Source: Microcaldota archaeon
GTDB lineage: Archaea > Micrarchaeota > Micrarchaeia > Micrarchaeales > CABMGC01
Direction of reading: 5' to 3'
Assembly: GCA_027314465.1 (NCBI GenBank)
Contig: DAHVAU010000040.1
Span: 1 to 17,993 of the forward strand
DNA length: 17,993 nt
This document shows positions 12,001-17,993 of the stretch, in pieces (positions within the stretch are counted from its first letter, which is position 1; each line of letters starts with the position of its first letter). Below the pieces are notes generated by a model, which was not told where the DNA came from, ran no database searches, and was given only the letters and a program-made list of their open reading frames with translations. A program made the position numbers and the translations under genes.

Positions 12001-13518
12001 ATGCCGTTTACTAGGGCCGGGAAGCCTGCAGGGGAGGGGCTGCAAGGCTCTGCCCCGCGCAAAGAAGGCGCGCGCAGCCAGATGGCCGGGCCTAAAACGA
12101 CCCAAAACGCCTTTGAGGAGTTGTTCCTAAAGGCAAACGCCCATCTTCTGGCTGAACTGTATGCAGCGTCAGCCGCAGTGGTTGCCGAGCGCAGGGGGTG
12201 GATCGGCTCGGATGCGGCTGGGCAGATAATCGACAGATTCCTCGAGATAATGCCACATCTAAAAAGCAGCAGAGAGGTCTACGTTAAGCTAGAGACTGCC
12301 AGCCTGTACTGCAGCGAGGAGGACCTTTCCCGTCCCTCCACAAGCAAGGCCGTGAACTGGGTGGACAGTTCGGTAATGCCACAGCTATCGCACAGGGTAA
12401 GGGAAGCGCTGACAGAGATAGGCAAGATCGAGGACGAGCACGCCACCAGCTACTGCAATGCCATGCGCGCAGTGACGGATCAAAGAGACGCGATATTCGA
12501 CAAGGTCCTTGGACTGTGGAAGGCCTTCCTGGCGCACGACTATACCCATGCGTCGGCATTCCAGGACTTCATGATATCCGGGCAGTTTGCCCAATCAATG
12601 GCCGAGCACAGGGAGTTCCTCAGGCTCCTGGAGCAGTGGAACAGGAAGCTGAACGTAAATGGCAGCGGGTTTGCCATGCTGTGCGATGCGCTGGTAGAAG
12701 ATGAACTGTTACATCCGAGCGAGAGGGTATTCGATGATTTCGTGATGCACCTCACTGTCACGCTGGAGACCAGAAATCTCCGTGCACCGGCGCAGAATGG
12801 GACCAGGTCAATGCTCGAGTGGATGCGCATGATCTCACTGTCAGCCTCAGATTCCAGCGACAGTGCGTACATAAACACGCGCGCAGTGCTTGATGCAGTT
12901 TCACGCACAGGCGTATTTCCGGAGTCACTGCGTACTGGATACGCCTCATATCTAAGGATGCAGCTCACCGCTTCTGTAGGGTCAGCAATGCGTGCCCTGT
13001 CCCAGTACAGGGATAGCGAGAACGTACCCTCATTCAAGGTGGAACTCAAGACCACCAGGCGCAGGAACAAGGGCAGGCCGGTATTCAATACAAGATCGGT
13101 ACTTACAGCGGATTCGCCAGGGGTTGCCGCGCGCCAGCAGTACAGGCCGCTTGTGCATGGCGATAGCGAGGAGTCGCATTCCAGGTTATCCAAGTTCGTG
13201 CACGATACTGTGCGCAGCATATCCCCAAACAGCGACTCAATGACTGCGGACATATTCAATATAATAAGAAGTCTTGTCGATGATCCGCGCGGCCTCGGGT
13301 CCAGCATGGTGGCCAAGGCCTTCTCGGTGCACTCCCCATACAGCGATAACAAGGTGAGGTTATGGCACTATAGGGCCGACAAGAGGCCCGGTGTAAACTT
13401 CGAGAACCCTACATCTCGCAAGCTAAGGGTGATGTACTACTTCGATCCTTCGGTGCCTGACGCAGTGGTGCTGCATGCAGTGCTGACCCACGATCAGTTC
13501 GACGTGAAATACGCGTAA
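12001..13518 (+). CDS. Unrecognised 505-residue, mostly helical protein
   Basis: The start at ATG 12001 is chosen because a strong TATA box sits 36 bases upstream; an in-frame ATG at 11938 would overlap the preceding stop and put the promoter inside the gene. The protein is soluble (no signal or membrane segment), mostly helical in pattern, rich in Ala, Arg and Ser, with a disordered-looking first 35 residues (Gly, Pro, Lys, Arg). A helix-breaking region around residues 350-400 (KTTRRRNKGRPVF) precedes a C-terminal part with NKVRLWHYRADKRPGVNF and RKLRVMYYFDPSVPDAVVLH, followed by THDQFDVKYA. That tail loosely recalls the central sheet of RelE/ParE-like toxins (a basic strand, then an RVMYYxD strand, then a hydrophobic strand and a late His-Asp), but I cannot assign it. 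Codon use is like its neighbours. Confidence 0.75.
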   Translation: MPFTRAGKPAGEGLQGSAPRKEGARSQMAGPKTTQNAFEELFLKANAHLLAELYAASAAVVAERRGWIGSDAAGQIIDRFLEIMPHLKSSREVYVKLETASLYCSEEDLSRPSTSKAVNWVDSSVMPQLSHRVREALTEIGKIEDEHATSYCNAMRAVTDQRDAIFDKVLGLWKAFLAHDYTHASAFQDFMISGQFAQSMAEHREFLRLLEQWNRKLNVNGSGFAMLCDALVEDELLHPSERVFDDFVMHLTVTLETRNLRAPAQNGTRSMLEWMRMISLSASDSSDSAYINTRAVLDAVSRTGVFPESLRTGYASYLRMQLTASVGSAMRALSQYRDSENVPSFKVELKTTRRRNKGRPVFNTRSVLTADSPGVAARQQYRPLVHGDSEESHSRLSKFVHDTVRSISPNSDSMTADIFNIIRSLVDDPRGLGSSMVAKAFSVHSPYSDNKVRLWHYRADKRPGVNFENPTSRKLRVMYYFDPSVPDAVVLHAVLTHDQFDVKYA

Positions 13519-13522
13519 GCCA

Positions 13523-14044
13523 TTACTGCTTCTTTGCCCTTGCTATGGCCGCGTTTATGAGCTCCTGGGCCTTTGACGAGTCCTCCCAGCCCTCGACCTT
13601 TGCCCACTTGCCAGGTTCTATGCTCTTGTAGTAAGAGAAGAAGTGGCCTATCATCGCCTTCGTATGCTCGTTCAGGTCCTTCGCCGCGCTGAATGCGCCG
13701 AAGTCAGGGTCTATCTTCTCTGTTGGCACTGCCATTATCTTTGAATCCACTCCCTCCTCGTCCTTCATGAGCAGCACCGCTATGGGCTTTGCGGCTACGT
13801 AAGTACCAGGGGCGAAAGCTGACCCGCTTATCACCATCACGTCTATCGGGTCGCCGTCCTCGCCAAGAGTGCCCGGCACGAAACCGTAGTTGTAAGGATA
13901 TGCCATCGACGTATGGAGTATCCTGTCCACCTTTACCACGCCGCTCTTCTCATCATATTCGTACTTTATGTTGCTGCCTTTTGGTATCTCTATGAATACA
14001 TTGACCTTCTTTGGCGCATCCGATCCTGCTTCAAGCTTCATCAT
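13523..14044 (-). CDS. ppa: Inorganic pyrophosphatase (family I)
   Basis: A 173-residue protein from ATG 14044. It hydrolyses pyrophosphate to two phosphates in the cytoplasm, pulling forward reactions such as tRNA charging, polymerisation and NDP-sugar synthesis. Signatures: NVFIEIPKGSNIKYEYD, AYPYNYGFVPGTLG, the metal-binding DGDPIDVMV (63-71) and GWEDSSKAQ near the end. Length fits the soluble hexameric family. A longer reading from 14113 adds a hydrophobic stretch unlike the family; the TATA box at 14071-14080 places transcription start just before 14044, so the shorter start is right (14041 also possible). It converges with the 505-residue gene, four bases apart. Confidence 0.92.
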   Translation of the reverse strand: MMKLEAGSDAPKKVNVFIEIPKGSNIKYEYDEKSGVVKVDRILHTSMAYPYNYGFVPGTLGEDGDPIDVMVISGSAFAPGTYVAAKPIAVLLMKDEEGVDSKIMAVPTEKIDPDFGAFSAAKDLNEHTKAMIGHFFSYYKSIEPGKWAKVEGWEDSSKAQELINAAIARAKKQ

Positions 14045-14070
14045 ATCACTAAAGGTCAATAGCACCCAAA

Positions 14071-14080
14071 GGTTAAAAAT
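14071..14080 (-). promoter_or_regulatory. TATA box of ppa
   Basis: ATTTTTAACC on the minus strand, about 32 bases before ATG 14044, gives a leaderless or near-leaderless mRNA. Confidence 0.5.
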
Positions 14081-14113
14081 TGCGCAGGAAAGTAGCCGCG
14101 GCACCGCACTCAC

Positions 14114-14122
14114 ATTTAAAAT
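14114..14122 (+). promoter_or_regulatory. TATA box of pyrG
   Basis: ATTTAAAAT is centred 26 bases before ATG 14144, pointing to a leaderless pyrG mRNA starting at that codon. It is separate from the ppa box 35 bases to the left. Confidence 0.55.
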
Positions 14123-14143
14123 CCTTGCATTTCAATGCTAAAT

Positions 14144-15766
14144 ATGCAGACCAAATATGTTGTGATCCTAGGCTCTCTTATGAGCGGCCTGGGAAAGGGC
14201 GTTGTAACGTCCTCGATACTCAAGCTGCTCGATTTCTACGGATACAAGGTACTCCCCATAAAATTCGACGGATACCTGAACTACGACTGCGGCACCATGA
14301 ATCCCTACCAGCACGGAGAGGTGTTCGTACTTGATGACAGCAGCGAGGTCGATATGGACTTTGGCATATACGAGAGGTTCCTAAACAGGAGCCTTACCGG
14401 AGACCTCTCGATAACCGGGGGGAAGCTGTTTAGTTCCATAACTTCAAAGGAGCGCAAGGGCGAGTATCTTGGCGAGACTGTCCAGATAATACCGCACCTT
14501 ACAAGCGAGATAATCCACCGCGTAGAGGGCATAGCGATATCCAAGAGCCCTGACGTGCTTGTGATAGAAGTCGGAGGCACCGTGGGGGATCTTGAGAACA
14601 ACTACTTCATAGAGGCAATGAGGCAGCTCTCCCTTAAGCACGACGTGGTGTTCGTCAACCTCACGTACATCCCGGAGCTCGCTGCTGTCGGCGAGCAGAA
14701 GACAAAGCCTGCCCAGATAGGCCTGAGGATGCTGCTGCAGGCAGGCATAAACCCGGATTTCCTTATATGCAGGACGAGCAGCAAGCTCACGCAGAGCGCT
14801 AAGGAGAAGCTTGCGCTGTTTGGCAACATGGAGAAGGAGATGATAATAGACGATCCCGACCTGCCTACGCTCTACAGCTTGCCGCTGCGCTTCATGGAGC
14901 AGGGATTCGACAGGCTGCTTATATCAAAGCTGGGGCTCAAGCAGAAGGATGCGGATGCCGTAAAGCTTGATGCATGGAAATCCCGTGTGCAAAGAGTCGT
15001 ATCGCCAAGCCGCAGCACGTCCATAGCCATAGTGGGCAAGTATACCTCGCTAAGGGACTCGTATGCGAGCGTCAAGGAGGCGCTAGTGCACGCAGGTTCA
15101 GCAGCAGACTCGCGCGTGGACATATCCTGGGTTGAGGCATCGGGGCTTGAAGGCGACGGAGCAGACATGTCTGCGCTCAAATCAGTTGACGGCATAATAG
15201 TAACCGGGGGGTTCGGCACCAGGGGCACTGAAGGCATGATAAATGCACTGCAGTACGCCAGGGAGAACGGCATCCCGTGCCTTGGGATATGCCTGGGCAT
15301 GCAGCTCATGACTGCGGAATATGCAAGGAACGTGTGCGCAATGAAAGGGGCCAATTCGTCCGAGTTCGACAGCAAGTCGAGATACAAGGTGATAGACCTG
15401 CTCAAGTCGCAAAGGAGCGTAAAGGACAAGGGCGGCACTATGCGACTTGGAGCGCAGGACTGCATAATTGACAGGACATCAATGGTCCACGGCCTCTACG
15501 GGCGTGATGTTGTAAGCGAGAGGCACAGGCACAGATACGAATTCAACAACAAGTACAGGCGCGCACTGTCCCGCAAGGGCCTTAGGATAGCCGCAGTCAC
15601 AAAGGACAAGAAGCTTGTGGAGTTTATAGAATGGCCTAGTGGATTCGGGGTTGGCACCCAGGCGCATCCTGAGCTCAAGTCCAGGCTCGACGATCCCGCA
15701 CCACTATTCGTGGGACTTGTAAATGCCGCAGTGCAGCGTCACGTAAGGAACGACTCTAGCAGATAG
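14144..15766 (+). CDS. pyrG: CTP synthase
   Basis: A 540-residue two-domain enzyme making CTP from UTP, ATP and glutamine. The synthase part has SGLGKG (residues 14-19), FDGYLNYDCGTMNPYQHGE, LDDSSEVDMDFGIYERF, the metal-binding EVGGTVGDLE and the UTP-site KTKPAQ. The class I glutaminase part has TGGFGTRGTEGM, GICLGMQ with nucleophile Cys 383, GGTMRLGAQ, ERHRHRYEFN, and the His-x-Glu of QAHPE (508-510). It is full length. Family loops usually written D-P-Y-[LI]-N-x-D-P-G and KTKPTQ read D-G-Y-L-N-Y-D-C-G and KTKPAQ here. ATG 14144 is chosen over 14135 because the TATA box lies 26 bases upstream and the family starts close to MQTKYVV. Its end overlaps the convergent glycosyltransferase by 28 bases. 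Confidence 0.94.
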   Translation: MQTKYVVILGSLMSGLGKGVVTSSILKLLDFYGYKVLPIKFDGYLNYDCGTMNPYQHGEVFVLDDSSEVDMDFGIYERFLNRSLTGDLSITGGKLFSSITSKERKGEYLGETVQIIPHLTSEIIHRVEGIAISKSPDVLVIEVGGTVGDLENNYFIEAMRQLSLKHDVVFVNLTYIPELAAVGEQKTKPAQIGLRMLLQAGINPDFLICRTSSKLTQSAKEKLALFGNMEKEMIIDDPDLPTLYSLPLRFMEQGFDRLLISKLGLKQKDADAVKLDAWKSRVQRVVSPSRSTSIAIVGKYTSLRDSYASVKEALVHAGSAADSRVDISWVEASGLEGDGADMSALKSVDGIIVTGGFGTRGTEGMINALQYARENGIPCLGICLGMQLMTAEYARNVCAMKGANSSEFDSKSRYKVIDLLKSQRSVKDKGGTMRLGAQDCIIDRTSMVHGLYGRDVVSERHRHRYEFNNKYRRALSRKGLRIAAVTKDKKLVEFIEWPSGFGVGTQAHPELKSRLDDPAPLFVGLVNAAVQRHVRNDSSR

Positions 15767-16443
15767 AGCCCCTGCCTGAATCCTGCCTTGGATGCTCCAT
15801 GCATCCTCTTTCCGAACGAGTATCCCACCTCTGATATGCGCAGCGACCCTCTCCTATTGCACTTGAGGAAGTCAAACAGTATCTTGTATCCTCCGTCAAC
15901 GAACCTACCCTCGTTCGAGCCGAAGGTCTTTGCGAACAGCCTTGCGTCAACTCCGAAGAAGCCTGAGAATATGTCTGCGCAGCGCTCGGAGCCGCGCAGT
16001 ACTAGCACAGCGTAGCCGATCCATATGAGGGTCTTTGATATGAGCTTTCTGTACAGCTGCCAGTCCTTGACATCTGTCCTTATGGCAACTGCAATGTCAT
16101 TGCCGTCAAGCAGCCTGTCTGCTATCTTCTTTGCAACGCCTGGCGGGTGCTGCAGGTCAGCATCCATCACTATGGCAAACCTGGTCTTGGCGTGAAGTAT
16201 TCCATGCACGGCGCTGGCAGTCAGTCCCTTTCGCAGCCCCTGCGACTTCCTGTCCACGAAGGTTACGCCTTTGTTGTTCCTGGCAATGTCTGCAACTATC
16301 TTCTCTGTGCCGTCTACTGATCCATCGTCTGCGACTATTATCTGCGCCCCCCTGCATGAGCGCACCAGCTCGACTATCAGCGTGCCTATCGTTCCTTCCT
16401 CGTTTAGAGTTGGCAGCACTATGGTGAAATCATTGTAATCCAT
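15739..16443 (-). CDS. Family 2 glycosyltransferase, dolichol-phosphate mannosyltransferase (DPM1)-like
   Basis: A 234-residue protein from ATG 16443. It has the GT-A signatures of DPM1-type enzymes: TIVLPTLNEEGTIG, VADDGSVDGT (nucleotide-binding DD at 39-40), the DADLQHPP metal motif (94-101), FSGFFGVDARLF, GYKILFDFL and GYSFGKRMHGASK. Such enzymes transfer a sugar from an NDP-sugar to dolichol phosphate on the cytoplasmic face of the membrane. There is no C-terminal membrane domain, as in the short soluble form, though ISKTLIWIGYAVLVL is hydrophobic. The start lies four bases after the flippase stop (TGATAGGATG), so translation is coupled. A longer start at 16488 would run into the flippase gene. 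Donor sugar is unknown. Confidence 0.85.
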   Translation of the reverse strand: MDYNDFTIVLPTLNEEGTIGTLIVELVRSCRGAQIIVADDGSVDGTEKIVADIARNNKGVTFVDRKSQGLRKGLTASAVHGILHAKTRFAIVMDADLQHPPGVAKKIADRLLDGNDIAVAIRTDVKDWQLYRKLISKTLIWIGYAVLVLRGSERCADIFSGFFGVDARLFAKTFGSNEGRFVDGGYKILFDFLKCNRRGSLRISEVGYSFGKRMHGASKAGFRQGLYLLESFLT

Positions 16444-16447
16444 CCTA

Positions 16448-17993
16448 TCATCCCGCGATCCTTGCGTGAACTCGTTGCGAGTATGCAAGGAACCAGCCCA
16501 TCACCGTGCTTACTGCGCCCAGTCTTGCAGTGGCTTCGCGCAGCGCCTCGATGTCCTTGCCGCTCACTGCCCTGAATAGCACAAGCACTACTGGGTAGAG
16601 CAGTGCGGTTATAACCAATGCCACTGCTATCTGCACCAGGTAGACCACGTCAGGCGCATGCACTACGTGCGCAATGCTGCCGCTCAGCAGCAGCCACCCT
16701 GCAAGCACGGCTCCTAGCACTATGTTCACAAGGTATAGCAGCATGGTTCTTTTCCTCTCCAGCCTAAGTCCGAACTTCCTATGCACCTCCCTGGCGAATA
16801 GCGCGAGCTCTATGCAGTTGCCAATAAAGTAGATGGCTATTATGGCCCCTATAACTGACGTGCTGGGCACCAGTACCAGTATCAGCGCCAGCTGCACGAC
16901 TGCAGATACGAGGTTCACGAGCAGCACACTCCTCGTATGGCTGCCTGATATCAGCAGATTGCTTATGTTTGTCCCGTACAGGCCTATCAGCGTGCCCATG
17001 CACATGAGCGTAAGGTACAATGGGGCGTAGGCGTACTTGCTGGATACCAGCAGGTACAGGCTAGGCGCGGCCATGACCCCCACAAACATGACTATCGGCA
17101 GCATGAACATCAGCGAGTATCTTATTATGTCGTTGTAGGTCCTGTTTATCTCGCCTTCCTTCTTCATGGACCTGGCAGTGGTGAATGTGTTCAGCAGCCC
17201 CTGCCCCAGCGTTCCGTACAGCGTCACTATCAGCGCCATGCCTCTGTTTGCTGCTCCATAATTTCCTAGCAGCATCACAGTCACGAACAATCCCAGGAAG
17301 AGGATGGAGAAGTTGGCCATGCCCGTGTTTAGGAAGTTGTTGATGGCAATGGGCCACACAAATGCGAATGTCTTGCGCAGGTGCTCAATGGGTGGCATGG
17401 AAAATCTGGGCCTTATGTACCTAGACACTGCGCGCGCCACGAGCAATGTGCCTACCACTGCTCCAAACGCGTATCCGATGAGCATTGCTGTGACTGCGCC
17501 ATTCACGCCGTACATGAGAGTAAGCACAACGCTCAGCACAAGCTGTACTATATCAATAGCCACGTTTATGATCGATGCCAGGCCTGATCGCGACAGCCCC
17601 ACCAGCCCGTTGATGGCCGCCATGCTTATCATGTAGAATACTATCTGCGCCGCCGCCAGCTCAAGTGTAAGGGGCGATATGCTTACCATCGGGAACATGC
17701 CTGCTATAGGCCCGCTAAGCGCCATGCCTGCCAGGCTTAGCAGTATGCCCACCACCCCTACTATAACATACCCTGACGATATGGCATTTAGCACACCCCT
17801 GCCGTCCTTCCTGTACGCCAGTCCTGCCAGCTCGCTGTTGAAGTACGCCCCGACCCCGAACGCGGCAACGCCGTTGACAAGCGCCGAGAACCCGAATGCG
17901 AACACGTACACTCCGTACTGGCTCGGACCCAGCAGCCTTGTAACGACCATGAACGTTACGGCAGTCAGTATCAGGCCCAGGAACTGGCCTATG
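16448..17993 (-). CDS. Polysaccharide/lipid-linked oligosaccharide flippase (Wzx/MATE-like), 5' end cut off
   Basis: The frame is open to the right edge, so the N-terminus is outside the window; more than 510 residues are visible. Multiple membrane segments run through the chain, beginning with IGQFLGLILTAVTFM followed by VVTRLLGPSQYGVYVFAFG, the hallmark N-terminal turn of the Wzx/RfbX family. Later features include YAFGAVVGTLLVARAV, GNYGAANRGMALIVTLYGTL and HTRSVLLVNLVSAVVQLALI. These proteins flip lipid-linked glycans across the membrane. The DPM1-like gene follows in the same operon, so the pair likely serves dolichol-linked surface glycan or N-glycan assembly. The ATG at 17950 is internal to the conserved turn and not the real start. 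Confidence 0.85.
   Translation of the reverse strand, partial: IGQFLGLILTAVTFMVVTRLLGPSQYGVYVFAFGFSALVNGVAAFGVGAYFNSELAGLAYRKDGRGVLNAISSGYVIVGVVGILLSLAGMALSGPIAGMFPMVSISPLTLELAAAQIVFYMISMAAINGLVGLSRSGLASIINVAIDIVQLVLSVVLTLMYGVNGAVTAMLIGYAFGAVVGTLLVARAVSRYIRPRFSMPPIEHLRKTFAFVWPIAINNFLNTGMANFSILFLGLFVTVMLLGNYGAANRGMALIVTLYGTLGQGLLNTFTTARSMKKEGEINRTYNDIIRYSLMFMLPIVMFVGVMAAPSLYLLVSSKYAYAPLYLTLMCMGTLIGLYGTNISNLLISGSHTRSVLLVNLVSAVVQLALILVLVPSTSVIGAIIAIYFIGNCIELALFAREVHRKFGLRLERKRTMLLYLVNIVLGAVLAGWLLLSGSIAHVVHAPDVVYLVQIAVALVITALLYPVVLVLFRAVSGKDIEALREATARLGAVSTVMGWFLAYSQRVHARIAG

Noticed and set aside
12540..13352. Long minus-strand open frame (270 codons) inside the 505-residue gene
   Set aside because: It lies wholly opposite a plus-strand gene with a strong promoter and neighbour-like codon use. 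Its product is Ser/Leu/Cys-rich with no family features, as expected of an antisense shadow in GC-rich DNA.
14872..15465. Minus-strand open frame of 197 codons inside pyrG
   Set aside because: pyrG is unmistakable on the other strand through this stretch; the antisense product has no recognisable motif.

Overview
The window reads as chromosomal DNA of an archaeon, most likely a DPANN lineage close to Micrarchaeota (ARMAN type). Evidence: an archaeal-type TyrRS, an ftsZ-secE (Sec61 gamma type) pair, a free-standing NFACT-R protein, TATA boxes 25-40 bases upstream of leaderless or short-leader starts, GGTGA-type Shine-Dalgarno sites, heavy use of AGG and ATA codons, and a secreted protein starting with a QAAMEYLMTYGWAI class III (pilin-like) signal. 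The lineage assignment is inference from protein style; no search was run.

Layout. Positions 1-2150 are visibly AT-richer than the rest (by eye near 40% versus 50-55% GC). They hold the 5' end of a probable methyltransferase, two long non-coding stretches and a large two-module Lrp/AsnC-like regulator (minus strand). From 1947 a promoter leads into a possible structured RNA, then a 39-residue gene, a small RAM-like protein and the remnant of a Gfo/Idh/MocA oxidoreductase. Next come a Nif3-type PII-like domain protein and an alkaline-phosphatase-superfamily phosphodiesterase (plus strand), facing a minus-strand pair: a nucleotidyltransferase-fold protein followed by an HD-domain hydrolase.

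At 6300-8130 a sugar-1-phosphate nucleotidyltransferase and tyrS diverge from what looks like one shared AT-rich promoter box. ftsZ and secE follow as a tight pair, and a large DUF2341/lectin-like pilin-signal protein sits where nusG often lies in archaea. Then come a short NFACT-R protein, an unrecognised 505-residue protein, inorganic pyrophosphatase (minus) and CTP synthase (plus). The right end is a minus-strand unit made of a polysaccharide flippase (cut by the window edge) and a DPM1-like glycosyltransferase, whose end overlaps that of pyrG by 28 bases.

Functionally this is mostly core housekeeping (translation, division, secretion, CTP and phosphate metabolism) mixed with cell-surface functions: nucleotide-sugar synthesis, dolichol-phosphate sugar transfer, lipid-linked glycan flipping and a surface protein. 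The least explained parts are the left 2.8 kb, the nucleotidyltransferase-HD pair and the 505-residue protein. I found no tRNA, rRNA, CRISPR array or intact insertion sequence.
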